From Vicinamibacterales bacterium (lineage in GTDB: Bacteria > Acidobacteriota > Vicinamibacteria > Vicinamibacterales > UBA2999): a stretch of 64,000 nucleotides of DNA. The DNA lies in the NCBI GenBank assembly GCA_041659285.1, contig JBAZYO010000003.1, positions 186,001 through 250,000 of the forward strand, read 5' to 3'. Below, piece after piece: positions 15,885 to 24,729 of the stretch (its first letter is position 1; each line of letters opens with the position of its first letter). The notes under the pieces were generated by a model. The model saw only the letters and a list, made by a program, of their open reading frames with translations, was not told the DNA's origin and ran no database searches. A program made the position numbers and the translations under genes.

Positions 15885-17599
15885 GCGTCCGCTCCGGCCT
15901 CGACGAGCGACGGCGAGCCGGGCCGCCGGATCATGTCGTTGAGCGCGGCGCCGGGCGACACCATCGGATACACGGTGTCTTCCTGGACCACTTTGAACTC
16001 CATGACCACTGTGCCGGCCGAGGCGCGGGCGTGGCGCAGCGCATCGTTGACGTCGGCCCGCCGCGTGACGCGCACGCCGGGCAGGCCGTGCGCGTCGGCC
16101 AGCTTCACGTAGTCGGGCGACAACATCGGCGTCGACGAGTAGCGGCGATTGTGGAAGAACTGCTGCCACTGCCGCACCATGCCGAGGTAGCCGTTGTTGA
16201 TGATCGCGATGTTGACCTTGACGTTCTCCTGCACCAGCGTCTGCAACTCGGCCTGCGTCATCTGGAAGCCGCCGTCGCCGACGATCGCCCACACTTCCTT
16301 GTCGGGGCGGGCCATCTTGGCGCCAATCGCCGCCGGCAGCCCGAAGCCCATGGTGCCGAGGCCGCCGGAGGTGATGAAGGTGCCGGGCTCGTGGACCTTG
16401 TAGTACTGCGCGGTCCACATCTGGTGCTGGCCGACATCGGTGACCACGATGGCCTTGCCCTCGGTCGCCTTCCAGATGTCGTGGATGACATGCGCCGCGC
16501 ACAGCCGGCCGTCGTCGGGGAGCTCCTGGATGTCGCGGACGGTGAGGCCGCCGGCGAGTTCGGCAATGCGGGTGGTCCAGCCGTCGTGTCGCGCGGCTTC
16601 GATCTGCGGGAGCCATTCCCGCAACACCGTCTTCAGGTCGCCGTGCACGGCGACGTCGGCGCGCACGTTCTTGTGGAGTTCCGACGCATCGATGTCGACG
16701 TGGATCTTCCTGGCGTGCGGCGCGTACTGCGTCAGCTTGCCGGTGACGCGGTCGTCGAAGCGCATGCCGAAGGCGAGCAGGAGGTCCGCTTCCTGGATGG
16801 CGTCGTTGACCCAGGCCTCGCCGTGCATGCCCATCATGCCGAGGTTGAGCGGATGCTGGGCGGGCACGCTGCCAATGCCGAGCAGGGTCATGGCAATCGG
16901 GATGTGCGCGCGTTCGGCGAGCGTCAGCACTTCGGCCATCGCGCCGCTCTTGAGAATGCCGTGGCCGGCGAGAATCACCGGGCGCTTGGCGGACGCGAGC
17001 AGGTCGGTGGCCTGCTCGAGCGAACCGGTCGCCAGTTTCGTGACCACCGGCTTCTGGGCCTTGTCGGCGCTGGTCCGCGTGCCCGGCTCCCACTCGGTCT
17101 CTTCCTGCTGCGCGTTCTTGGTGATGTCCACCAGCACCGGGCCGGGCCGGCCCGAGGTGGCCACCCGGAACGCTTCGCGGATGGTCGGTGCGATGTCGGC
17201 GGCCCTGGTCACGAGGTAGTTGTGCTTGGTGATGCCCAGCGTGATGCCGGTGATGTCGGTCTCCTGGAACGCATCCGTGCCCAACAGCGCCTCGGGGACC
17301 TGCCCGGTGATGCACACGACCGGAATCGAGTCCATCATCGCGGTGGCAATGCCGGTGACGAGGTTGGTGGCGCCAGGTCCGGACGTGGCGATGGCCACGC
17401 CGACTCGTCCGCTGGCGCGCGCGTAGCCATCCGCCATGTGCGCCGCGCCCTGTTCGTGGCGCACCAGGACGTGGCGAATCGGGTGGTCCAGCAGCGCATC
17501 GTAGGCGGGCAGGATGGCGCCGCCGGGATAGCCGAAGACGGTGTCAACGCCCTGTTCGACCAGGCACGACCAGATGATGTGAGCTCCGCGCTGCTTCAT
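15881..17599 (-). CDS. ilvB: Acetolactate synthase large (catalytic) subunit (572 aa)
   Basis: ThDP enzyme making acetolactate from two pyruvates, the first common step of branched-chain amino acid synthesis. Motifs: RHEQGAAHMADGYARASG (catalytic Glu region), central FAD-like domain, and the ThDP-Mg motif GDGGFQMTQAELQTLV ending in NNGYLGMVRQWQ. Length fits biosynthetic AHAS. ATG 17599 (MKQRGAHIIW) is chosen because the frame upstream runs into leuD. The 26-base gap to leuD contains a class A repeat fragment. Confidence 0.94.
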   Translation of the reverse strand: MKQRGAHIIWSCLVEQGVDTVFGYPGGAILPAYDALLDHPIRHVLVRHEQGAAHMADGYARASGRVGVAIATSGPGATNLVTGIATAMMDSIPVVCITGQVPEALLGTDAFQETDITGITLGITKHNYLVTRAADIAPTIREAFRVATSGRPGPVLVDITKNAQQEETEWEPGTRTSADKAQKPVVTKLATGSLEQATDLLASAKRPVILAGHGILKSGAMAEVLTLAERAHIPIAMTLLGIGSVPAQHPLNLGMMGMHGEAWVNDAIQEADLLLAFGMRFDDRVTGKLTQYAPHARKIHVDIDASELHKNVRADVAVHGDLKTVLREWLPQIEAARHDGWTTRIAELAGGLTVRDIQELPDDGRLCAAHVIHDIWKATEGKAIVVTDVGQHQMWTAQYYKVHEPGTFITSGGLGTMGFGLPAAIGAKMARPDKEVWAIVGDGGFQMTQAELQTLVQENVKVNIAIINNGYLGMVRQWQQFFHNRRYSSTPMLSPDYVKLADAHGLPGVRVTRRADVNDALRHARASAGTVVMEFKVVQEDTVYPMVSPGAALNDMIRRPGSPSLVEAGADA

Positions 17600-17605
17600 A
17601 GTTGT

Positions 17606-17632
17606 GTCTTTCGGGCGCCTTCGCCCTACGCG
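17606..17632. repeat. Class A repeat fragment overlapping the leuD stop
   Basis: On the minus strand TAGGGCGAAGGCGCCCGAAA begins with the leuD stop codon and runs into the leuD-ilvB gap. GGGCGAAGGCG is the class A core seen at 3992-4021. Confidence 0.4.
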
Positions 17633-18258
17633 ATGACGTCGTGCCGCTGGTGTTCGAACGCCGCGATGTCGGACTCGTGCGCCAGAATCAGGTCGATCTC
17701 GTCCTTGCCCTCGAGCAATCGCTGCCGCGAGGCCTCGTCGAACGCAAAGCGCTCGGCCAGTCCCTGCGAGTCGCGGACTTCGCACCGTTCGAGGTCGATC
17801 TCCAGCTCGTAGCCGTTGCCGGCTTCGGCGCGGTCCAGGATGGTGTTGACCGCGGCTTCCGCGATCGCCACCGGCACCAGGCCGTTGCCGACGGCGTTGT
17901 TCTTGAAGATGTCGGCGAACGACGGCGCAATCACGACGCGAAAGCCGGCGTCCTGGAGCGCCCAGGCGGCGTGCTCGCGAGACGACCCGCAGCCGAAGTT
18001 GGGCCCCGCCGCGAGAATGGTCGCGCCCTGGTAGGCCGGCTGGTTGAGCACGAAGGCCGGATCCAGATCGCCCGCCGGCGTGCGCCGCCAGTCGTGAAAC
18101 AGGAACGGCCCGAACCCCGTGCGTTCGATCCGCTTCAGGAAGTTCTTGGGGATGATCTGATCGGTGTCGACGTGGCTCCGCCGCAGCGGCGCGACGCGGC
18201 CCCGGTGCACGCGGAACGGTTCGCGGCCGGTCCTGAGCGGAGTCGAAGGCGCGGACAT
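17626..18258 (-). CDS. leuD: 3-isopropylmalate dehydratase small subunit (210 aa)
   Basis: Swivel domain of the isomerase that turns 2- into 3-isopropylmalate, working with LeuC. RVAPLRRSHVDTDQIIPKNFLKR, GPNFGCGSSREHAAWAL and VVIAPSFADIFKNNAVGNGLVP are the conserved blocks. The first 12 residues (MSAPSTPLRTGR) are unlike the usual LeuD start and are encoded by a class B repeat at 18231-18249; normal homology begins at about residue 14. ATG overlaps the leuC stop by one base (TAATG). Confidence 0.93.
   Translation of the reverse strand: MSAPSTPLRTGREPFRVHRGRVAPLRRSHVDTDQIIPKNFLKRIERTGFGPFLFHDWRRTPAGDLDPAFVLNQPAYQGATILAAGPNFGCGSSREHAAWALQDAGFRVVIAPSFADIFKNNAVGNGLVPVAIAEAAVNTILDRAEAGNGYELEIDLERCEVRDSQGLAERFAFDEASRQRLLEGKDEIDLILAHESDIAAFEHQRHDVIA
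18231..18249. repeat. Class B dispersed repeat forming the leuD N-terminus
   Basis: TCCTGAGCGGAGTCGAAGG (minus strand reads CCTTCGACTCCGCTCAGGA). Its reading yields the peptide APSTPLRT in LeuD. The same element, split by a palindrome, is at 54788-54836. Confidence 0.6.
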
Positions 18259-19676
18259 TACCGATACTCCCAGTGACGCACGTCGGTGAAGTGGCCCTGG
18301 ATGGCGGCGGCCGCGGCCATGGCCGGGCTGACCAGGTGCGTGCGCCCGCCGCGGCCCTGCCGGCCCTCGAAGTTCCGGTTGCTGGTGGACGCGCAGCGTT
18401 CGCCTTCCCCCAGCACGTCGTCATTCATGCCGAGGCACATCGAGCAGCCCGGTTCGCGCCACTCGAAGCCGGCGTCGGCAAAGATGCGATCCAGGCCTTC
18501 GCGCTCGGCATCCGCCTTGACCTGCTGCGAGCCGGGCACGACCAGCGCCCGCACGCTGGCGTGCACGTGATGGCCGCGCACCACCTGCGCCGCGGCGCGC
18601 AGGTCGGCCAGCCGCGCGTTGGTGCAGGAGCCGATGAAGACCCGATCGACCGGCACCGACTCGAGTGGCGTGCCGGGCGTAAGCCCCATGTAGTGAAGCG
18701 CCCGTTCCATGGCCTTGGCGTCGCCTTCCGATCCCGCGCCCTTCGGGTCGGGCACCTGCCCGGTAATCGGCAGCGACATGTCGGGCCGCGTGCCCCAGGT
18801 GACGACCGGCGCCAGCGCGGTCACGTCGATGGTGATCTCGGCGTCGAACGCGGCGGCGTCATCGCTGCGCAACTGCCGCCATCGCGCGACGGCCTCGTCC
18901 CAATCGGCGCCCTTGGGCGCGTGGGGACGGTCCTTCAGGTAGGCGAACGTCGTGTCATCCGGCGCCACCAGCGCGCTGCGCGCCCCGGCTTCGATGCTCA
19001 TGTTGCAGAGCGTCATGCGCTCTTCCATCGACAACCCCGACACCAGCGGGCCGGCAATTTCGAGCGCGTAGCCGGTGCCGCCGCTGAAACCGAGGCGCGC
19101 GATCATCGCCAGCGCCACGTCTTTCGCGGTGACGCCGGTGCTCAACGTGCCGGTGAGCAGCACGCGCATGGCCTTGGGCTTCTGCTGGACGAGGCACTGC
19201 GTGGCCAGCACGTGCTCGACCTCGCTGGTGCCGATGCCGAACGCCAGCGCCCCAAACGCCCCGTGCGTGCTGGTGTGGCTGTCGCCGCAGACGATCGTGG
19301 TGCCCGGCAGGGTCAGGCCCAGCTCGGGCCCGATCACGTGGACGATGCCCTGGCGGCCGCTGTTGAAGTCGAACAGTGGCACGCCGAACGTCACCGCGTT
19401 GCGGCGGAGCGCCTCGACCTGCGCGCGCGCCAGCGGATCGGCGATTGGCAATTCACGGCCCGTCGTGGGCACGTTGTGATCGACCGTGGCAAAGGTCAGG
19501 TCGGGCCGGCGGACCGGCCGCCCGGCCAGCCGCAGGCCCTCGAAGGCCTGGGGCGAGGTGACTTCGTGCACAAGGTGGCGATCGACGTAGAGCAGGGTGC
19601 GGCCGTCGTCGAGCACGCGCACGACGTGCGCGTCCCACACCTTGTCGAGCAGCGTCCGCGGGCCACTAGACGGCAT
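18258..19676 (-). CDS. leuC: 3-isopropylmalate dehydratase large subunit (472 aa)
   Basis: Aconitase-family 4Fe-4S enzyme. VVCGDSHTSTHGAFGALAFGIGTSEVEHVLATQ, GSCTNARLADLR and PGCSMCLGMN carry the cluster cysteines and active-site residues. Length matches LeuC. It overlaps leuB by 11 bases at its start and leuD by one base at its end, typical of a tightly packed operon. Confidence 0.95.
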   Translation of the reverse strand: MPSSGPRTLLDKVWDAHVVRVLDDGRTLLYVDRHLVHEVTSPQAFEGLRLAGRPVRRPDLTFATVDHNVPTTGRELPIADPLARAQVEALRRNAVTFGVPLFDFNSGRQGIVHVIGPELGLTLPGTTIVCGDSHTSTHGAFGALAFGIGTSEVEHVLATQCLVQQKPKAMRVLLTGTLSTGVTAKDVALAMIARLGFSGGTGYALEIAGPLVSGLSMEERMTLCNMSIEAGARSALVAPDDTTFAYLKDRPHAPKGADWDEAVARWRQLRSDDAAAFDAEITIDVTALAPVVTWGTRPDMSLPITGQVPDPKGAGSEGDAKAMERALHYMGLTPGTPLESVPVDRVFIGSCTNARLADLRAAAQVVRGHHVHASVRALVVPGSQQVKADAEREGLDRIFADAGFEWREPGCSMCLGMNDDVLGEGERCASTSNRNFEGRQGRGGRTHLVSPAMAAAAAIQGHFTDVRHWEYR

Positions 19677-20766
19677 GGTAGGAATGCCGCCTGTCTCGCA
19701 CGTCGGTCAATGCGTCTTCGATGGCCTGGCCCATTTCCTGCGTGGACAGCACGCGCTCGCCCGGTCCGGCCAGGTCGCGGGTCCGCGCGCCGGCCGCCAG
19801 CGCGTCTTCGATCGCGTGATCGATTTCCGCCGCCTGCTTCTCCATCTTGGCGGTGAAGCGCAGGAGCATGGCGGCGCTGGCAATGGCGCCGATCGGGTTG
19901 GCCCAGCCCTTGCCGGCGATGTCGGGGGCCGAGCCGTGCACCGGCTCGTACAGATCGACGCGGCCGCCCAGCGTCGCCGACGGCAACACGCCGAGCGAGC
20001 CGGCGATCGACGCCGCCTGGTCGCTGAGAATGTCGCCGAACAGGTTGTCGCAGAGCATCACGTCGAAGCTGGTCGGCGACGTCGCCAGCCGCATGGCCGC
20101 GGTGTCAACGTAAACGTGCTCGAGCGCGACGTCCGGGTAGTCTTTCGCCACCTCGGTGACGACGGTGCGCCACAGGCGCGAGGTTTCGAGCACGTTGGCC
20201 TTGTCGATCGAGGCGACGCGGTGCTTGCGCTCGCGCGCCCGCTCGAACGCCACGCGCGCCACCCGTTCGATCTCATGACGCGAGTAGATCAAGGTGTTGA
20301 ACGCGGTGTTCCCCGAGGCCTCGAAGCCGCGCGGCTCGCCGTAATACAAGCCGCCCAGCAGTTCGCGGACGATCAGCAGGTCGGCACCGCGCACCTTTTC
20401 GGGCTGGAACGCCGTCCGCTTCGCGAGCGAGGCATGGCAGATGGCCGGGCGCAGGTTGGCGAACCCGCCGAGCGCCTGCCGCAGGGCCAGCAGCGCCGCT
20501 TCCGGCCGTTCCGACGGCAGCAGGCCGTCGAACTTGGGATGGCCGACGGCGCCCAGGAGCACCGCGTCGGCGCCGAGGCAGGCCTCGAGCGTGGCCTCGG
20601 GCAGGCCCGTGCCGTCGGCGTCGATCGCGACACCGCCAATCCGATGCGTGGTGAAGGTGAACGTCTTGCCCGCGTGCTCGGCCACGTTCTTCAGGATCCG
20701 CACGGCTTCGGCCGTGACTTCCGGACCAATGCCGTCGCCGGGCAGCAGGGCGATCTTCAGTGACAT
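19666..20766 (-). CDS. leuB: 3-isopropylmalate dehydrogenase (366 aa)
   Basis: NAD-dependent oxidative decarboxylase giving 2-oxoisocaproate. GDGIGPEVTAEAVRIL at the N-terminus and the substrate/metal segment LCDNLFGDILSDQAA are diagnostic; GSAPDIAGKGWANPIGAIASAAMLL binds NAD. Full length. Start overlaps the leuA end by ten bases. Confidence 0.95.
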   Translation of the reverse strand: MSLKIALLPGDGIGPEVTAEAVRILKNVAEHAGKTFTFTTHRIGGVAIDADGTGLPEATLEACLGADAVLLGAVGHPKFDGLLPSERPEAALLALRQALGGFANLRPAICHASLAKRTAFQPEKVRGADLLIVRELLGGLYYGEPRGFEASGNTAFNTLIYSRHEIERVARVAFERARERKHRVASIDKANVLETSRLWRTVVTEVAKDYPDVALEHVYVDTAAMRLATSPTSFDVMLCDNLFGDILSDQAASIAGSLGVLPSATLGGRVDLYEPVHGSAPDIAGKGWANPIGAIASAAMLLRFTAKMEKQAAEIDHAIEDALAAGARTRDLAGPGERVLSTQEMGQAIEDALTDVRDRRHSYHAV

Positions 20767-21974
20767 GCAGCGTCTCCACGGCGCGCGCCCGCGCCGGCGC
20801 CCGCGCCAATGGCCAGCGGCGCCGCCATTTCGTCACGGATGATGGCCGCCAGCTGATCGTCGTCCACCGACTTGGTGCGATCGGCCAGCGCCGTGACCTT
20901 GGTGTAAAGGCGCTCGAGTTCGGGCTGCCGCAGCCGGTGACCGAGCGCGCGGCACCGCGCGTCGAGGCCGCGCATGCCGGAGTGCTTGCCGAGCACCAGG
21001 CGGGTGCCGGGCGCGCCCACGCTTTCGGGCCGCATGATTTCGTAGGTCAGTTCGTTCTTGAGCATGCCGTCCTGGTGGATGCCGGCCTCGTGCGCGAACG
21101 CGTTGGCGCCGACAATCGCCTTGTTCGGCGGCACCGACACGCCGACGATGGCCGATAGCGTGTTGCTGGCCGGCACCAGCCCGGGCGTGTGGATGCCGGT
21201 CATGTGGGGCAGGGCGTCGGCCCGCACCTCGAAGGCCATGACAATCTCTTCGAGCGAGGCGTTGCCGGCGCGTTCGCCGATGCCGTTGATGGTGCACTCC
21301 ACCTGGCGCGCGCCCGCCTGCACGGCGGCAATCGAGTTGGCCACGGCCAGGCCCAGGTCGTTGTGGCAGTGGGCCGACAGCACGGCGCGGTCGCCCAGGC
21401 GCTTCTTGACCGTCAAGAACATCCGCTCGATGTCGGCCGGCAGCGCATAGCCGACCGTGTCGGGCAGGTTGATGGTGGTGGCGCCGGCGTCAACGGCGGC
21501 GGCCGCCACGTCGCACAGGAACGCCAGCTCGGTCCGGGTGGCGTCTTCCGCGGAAAACTCCACGTCGGCGCAGTACGCCCGGGCGTGGGCTACCGCCTTC
21601 GTGACCTGCTCGACACACTGCTGGCGCGTGATGCGCAGCTTGTGTTCGAGGTGGATGTCCGAGGTCGCCAGGAACACGTGAATGCGGGGCCGGGCGGCGC
21701 CCGAGAGGGCCGCCCATGCGCGGTCGATGTCCGCGGGGACGGCGCGGGCCAGGCCCGCGATAATCGGCCGGCGCACCGCGCCGGCAATGGTCTTCACGGC
21801 TTCGAAGTCGCCGTCCGACGAGATCGGGAAGCCGGCTTCGATGATGTCCACGCCCAAGCGGTCAAGCTGCTGCGCCAGGCGCAGTTTCTCGGCCGGCGTC
21901 ATGCTGAAGCCGGGGGCCTGCTCGCCGTCGCGGAGCGTCGTGTCAAACACGTGAATGCGGGATCTGGTGGCCAT
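20757..21974 (-). CDS. leuA: 2-isopropylmalate synthase without the regulatory domain (405 aa)
   Basis: HMGL-like TIM barrel: DTTLRDGEQAPGFSM (metal-binding Asp and catalytic Arg), AHCHNDLGLAVANS (the two His ligands) and NGIGERAGN. It condenses acetyl-CoA with 2-oxoisovalerate. The protein stops at about 405 aa, after an Ala/Gly-rich tail, whereas classical LeuA has a further 120-150 aa leucine-binding dimer domain. Feedback inhibition by leucine may therefore be absent or different. ATG 21974 (MATRSRIH) chosen over ATG 22013, whose added 13 residues look like leader sequence. Confidence 0.88.
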   Translation of the reverse strand: MATRSRIHVFDTTLRDGEQAPGFSMTPAEKLRLAQQLDRLGVDIIEAGFPISSDGDFEAVKTIAGAVRRPIIAGLARAVPADIDRAWAALSGAARPRIHVFLATSDIHLEHKLRITRQQCVEQVTKAVAHARAYCADVEFSAEDATRTELAFLCDVAAAAVDAGATTINLPDTVGYALPADIERMFLTVKKRLGDRAVLSAHCHNDLGLAVANSIAAVQAGARQVECTINGIGERAGNASLEEIVMAFEVRADALPHMTGIHTPGLVPASNTLSAIVGVSVPPNKAIVGANAFAHEAGIHQDGMLKNELTYEIMRPESVGAPGTRLVLGKHSGMRGLDARCRALGHRLRQPELERLYTKVTALADRTKSVDDDQLAAIIRDEMAAPLAIGAGAGAGARRGDAACH

Positions 21975-22012
21975 GGTGTCCAAGCTCCGCAATAGTCTCG
22001 GGCGGGCGACCA

Positions 22013-22063
22013 AGATAAGTCAAAGTAATAATATCTATGGATGGAAGGGTCTTCGCTTATAGT
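22013..22063. promoter_or_regulatory. leuA/lysR divergent control region
   Basis: AGATA (22013-22017) and TATCT (22032-22036) form an inverted repeat spaced by 14 bases, a plausible LysR-type operator. TATAGT at 22058-22063 could be a -10 for the regulator, ten bases before its ATG. A TTGACT on the minus strand inside the repeat could be the leuA -35. All by inspection only. Confidence 0.35.
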
Positions 22064-22073
22064 ATGAGTCGCG

Positions 22074-22991
22074 ATGGAACTATTCCAACTCGAAGCGTTT
22101 CTCGCGGTGGTGCGTGAAGGCAGCTTCTCGGCCGCCGCCAAGGCGCTCTACCGGACCCAACCCGCCATCAGCCAGACCATCAAGAAGCTCGAGGATGAGA
22201 TTGGCCGGCCACTGTTCGACCGCTCCAGCCGCCGCGGCGTCCTGACCGACGCCGGCCGGGTCCTGGCCGACCACGCCGAGCGCCTCGTCAACCTCCGGCA
22301 GCGGACGATGGCAGCGCTGGATGACGTGCGGCAGTTGCGCACCGGGCGGCTCACGGTGGCGGCCAACGAGTTGACGTGCCTCTACCTGTTGCCGATTCTG
22401 CACGAATACCGCCGGCTCTACCCGGATGTGCACATCACGGTCCAGCGCGCGCTCGGCAGCCGCGTGCCGGCGCAGGTGCTCGACTACGGCGCCGACTTCG
22501 GCGTGGTCACCTTCCGCCCCGACACCACCGCCCTCCATTCCATCGTCGTCTACCACGACGAGCTGGCCTTCGTGGTGCCGCCGTCGCACCCGCTGGCCCG
22601 GCGCGACAAGGTGTCGATTGCGGAACTGGCGCGCGAGTCGTTCGTGGCGCACCACGTGTCGTCGCCGTACCGCCAGAAGGTAATCGACACCTTCCGCAAG
22701 CGCCGGGTCGAATTGCGCATGCCGGTGGAGATGCCCACCATCGACGCGATCAAGAAGTTCGTGGCGATGGGGAACGGGGTCGCGCTGCTGCCGGCCATTA
22801 CCGTGGAGCACGAGCTGCAGCACAAGGAGCTGGTCCGTGTCGAGGTGCCCGAGCTGGCCTTTGACCGCAAGCTTCGGCTCATCCATCGCCGCGAGGGCGC
22901 GTTGTCGCATGCGGCGGAGGCGATGTTGACCGTGGTGGAAGCGCAGAGCGCGCTAAAGCGGGGAAGGTTTGCGTTCGCGGCCGAGCGCTAG
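22074..22991 (+). CDS. LysR family transcriptional regulator (305 aa)
   Basis: N-terminal winged helix-turn-helix (residues 1-60; AVVREGSFSAAAKALYRTQPAISQTIKKLEDEIG), followed by the periplasmic-binding-like effector domain (LTVAANELTCLYLLPILHEYRRLYPDV...). It is divergent from leuA by 99 bases, the typical arrangement for a regulator of the adjacent leu-ilv operon, so a leucine-pathway intermediate or branched-chain amino acid is a reasonable effector guess. Related regulators also include CysB- and CbbR-like proteins, so target and effector are inferred from location only. Confidence 0.88.
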   Translation: MELFQLEAFLAVVREGSFSAAAKALYRTQPAISQTIKKLEDEIGRPLFDRSSRRGVLTDAGRVLADHAERLVNLRQRTMAALDDVRQLRTGRLTVAANELTCLYLLPILHEYRRLYPDVHITVQRALGSRVPAQVLDYGADFGVVTFRPDTTALHSIVVYHDELAFVVPPSHPLARRDKVSIAELARESFVAHHVSSPYRQKVIDTFRKRRVELRMPVEMPTIDAIKKFVAMGNGVALLPAITVEHELQHKELVRVEVPELAFDRKLRLIHRREGALSHAAEAMLTVVEAQSALKRGRFAFAAER

Positions 22992-23031
22992 GTATACTCA
23001 AGGACTCACTGCCTTCGTGAATACCCTCCGT

Positions 23032-23118
23032 GCGGGAGTGGCGGAATTGGCAGACGCGCTAGCCTCAGGAGCTAGTCCGGGCAACCGGGTGGAGGTTCGA
23101 GTCCTCTCTTCCGCACCA
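23032..23118 (+). tRNA. tRNA-Leu (anticodon CAG), CCA encoded
   Basis: Acceptor stem GCGGGAG pairs with CTTCCGC, anticodon stem-loop CTAGC-CTCAGGA-GCTAG gives CAG, the long variable arm (TCCGGGCAACCGGGT) is typical of a class II tRNA, and the T arm has GGTTCGAGTCC. The 3' CCA is encoded. Reads CTG. A TATACT box at 22993-22998 may be its -10. A 17-base palindrome (ATTCGCCGGCGGCGAAT, about 23134-23150) follows the gene. Confidence 0.95.
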
Positions 23119-23133
23119 TTCGACTCACCAACA

Positions 23134-23150
23134 ATTCGCCGGCGGCGAAT
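23134..23150. other. Perfect hairpin downstream of tRNA-Leu
   Basis: ATTCGCCGGCGGCGAAT lies 15 bases after the tRNA and could end or process its transcript. There is no T-run, so intrinsic termination is uncertain. Confidence 0.35.
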
Positions 23151-23225
23151 CGTCGGTTCGCTCATGGCGGGCCACGCGGCCGACAGCCTGGCCGAAGGTA
23201 GACATCAACCTCAGCCGCATCGTCA

Positions 23226-24683
23226 TCAGACCTGGTCCTGGAAGATCGAGGCCAGGGCCTGCAGGGTCTTGTCCACCAGCGGCCGCGACTGCCACGCCTC
23301 GAGGCTGACCGGCTCGCACAGCTCCGCGTCGCGGGCGAATAGTTCGTTCAACTGACGGGAGAACGCCGCGTCGCACACGCACACGTTGCTCTCCTCGTTG
23401 TGCGCGAACGAACGGCTGTCGAAGTTGGTGGTTCCCACCGTCGCCCACAAGCCGTCCACGACCATGGTCTTGTGATGCATCATCGTGCGGTTGTATTCGA
23501 GCAACTCCACGCCGGCTTCGAGGAGCGCGCCGTACAGCCGGATGCTGTTCAGGCGCGCCACGCGGTTGTCGTTGCGCCTGCCGGCCACCATGATGCGCAC
23601 GCGCACGCCCCGCTTCACGGCCTCGCGGAAGAGGTCGATGGCGAGGTGGTCCGGGATGAAGTACGGGTTGGCAATCTCGATGGACAGGTGGGCCGCGGCA
23701 ATGGCCAGGCAGTGAATCACCCGCACCGTTGACGCGCCGGTGTCCGGTGAACTCATCACGGTCTGCAGCGCCACCGGGCCCACCGCTTCGATCGGCGGGT
23801 AGAAGTCGGGGCCGGTCACCAGTTCGCCGGTGGCTTCAAGCCAGTTCTGGGCGAAGCCGGTTTGCAGGGGCCTGACCGCCGGCCCCTCCACTCGGATCTG
23901 CAAGTCGCGCCAGTGCTTCTCGTCTTGTGCGTCTCCGGCCCAGTGGTCGGCAATGCCGGCGCCGCCGGTGAAACCGATGCGGCCGTCGATGATCAGCGAC
24001 TTGCGGTGCGTGCGATTGTTCAAGTGCCGCAGCCGGTTCCACCTGAGGGGGTTGTACCACGCGACGTGGCAGCCGCCGTCGCGGAGGATCTTTAGGATCT
24101 CCTCGCCCACGCTGGAGGAGCCGACGGCATCGAGCAGGATCTTGACCCGCACGCCATTCGCGGCGCGCTCCGCCAGCGCGCGCGCGAACGTCACGCCGAT
24201 CTCGCCGGCCCAGTAGATGTAGGCCTCCATCGTGATCGAGCGCGCGGCCTCGCGGATCGCCGTCAGCATCGACGGAAAGAAGCGGTCGCCGTTGTTCAGG
24301 ATCTCGAGCGTGTTGCCGGGCGCAAACGGCACGCCGGCCGCGCCGGCCATGGTGTCGAGGAATTCGGGCGACCCGACCTCGAGGCTGTGGTCGAGGCCCC
24401 ACTGCGGCGGAATCTCCACCGACGTGGAGATCGAGCAGATGCCGGCCACGGCGGCCGCGGCAATCGCCAGCCACCACGCGCCGATGTTCATCAAATACAC
24501 GGCCAGGCCCGCCCACACCCACCACGACCAGATGACATGGCGGATCCGCGTCCACGCGGTGGAGCTTCCCTTCGGCTTCGTCGTCCGCGGATCGAGGGCC
24601 GGCCGATAGCTCCGCCGGGCGGTCCGCGGTGGGTGCCGGAACGGCGACGGCTGGCTGCGCGGAGAGGGTGTCGACGTGCTCAC
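23226..24683 (-). CDS. Phospholipase D/cardiolipin synthase-like protein (485 aa)
   Basis: Two HKD motifs: HRKSLIIDGRIGFTGGAGI and HHKTMVVDGLWATVGTTNFDSRS, each with the HxK(x)4D signature. N-terminal basic/Pro-rich tail, then two hydrophobic segments (VIWSWWVWAGLAVYLMNIG, WWLAIAAAAVAG), then the two phospholipase D domains. This matches membrane-bound cardiolipin synthase (ClsA/B type), which joins phosphatidylglycerols in the membrane. GTG 24683 is the start used. A GACTCT/AGAGTC inverted repeat (24686-24701) lies just upstream. Other phosphatidyl transferases or nuclease-like members cannot be excluded. Confidence 0.85.
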   Translation of the reverse strand: MSTSTPSPRSQPSPFRHPPRTARRSYRPALDPRTTKPKGSSTAWTRIRHVIWSWWVWAGLAVYLMNIGAWWLAIAAAAVAGICSISTSVEIPPQWGLDHSLEVGSPEFLDTMAGAAGVPFAPGNTLEILNNGDRFFPSMLTAIREAARSITMEAYIYWAGEIGVTFARALAERAANGVRVKILLDAVGSSSVGEEILKILRDGGCHVAWYNPLRWNRLRHLNNRTHRKSLIIDGRIGFTGGAGIADHWAGDAQDEKHWRDLQIRVEGPAVRPLQTGFAQNWLEATGELVTGPDFYPPIEAVGPVALQTVMSSPDTGASTVRVIHCLAIAAAHLSIEIANPYFIPDHLAIDLFREAVKRGVRVRIMVAGRRNDNRVARLNSIRLYGALLEAGVELLEYNRTMMHHKTMVVDGLWATVGTTNFDSRSFAHNEESNVCVCDAAFSRQLNELFARDAELCEPVSLEAWQSRPLVDKTLQALASIFQDQV

Positions 24684-24685
24684 TT

Positions 24686-24718
24686 GACTCTGGCAAGAGT
24701 CTCACAACCGGCTATGAT
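24686..24718. promoter_or_regulatory. Inverted repeat and -10 between divergent genes
   Basis: GACTCT and AGAGTC, separated by four bases, occur at 24686-24701 in the 46-base gap between the phospholipase gene and the uridine kinase gene. TATGAT (24713-24718) is eleven bases before the udk ATG. Candidate operator or small hairpin; no factor named. Confidence 0.35.
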
Positions 24719-24729
24719 CGATCTCACAA

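Noticed and set aside
14074..17812. Very long plus-strand open frames (589 and 593 aa) opposite ilvC, ilvB and leuD
   Set aside because: Shadow frames of the branched-chain cluster.
17600..18424. N-terminal extension of IlvB over leuD
   Set aside because: The extension is in another phase of leuD and lacks ThDP enzyme homology; MKQRGAHIIW is the normal IlvB start.
23226..24683. HKD protein as a restriction or antiphage nuclease
   Set aside because: N-terminal membrane helices and two HKD motifs match cardiolipin synthase; no defence genes nearby.
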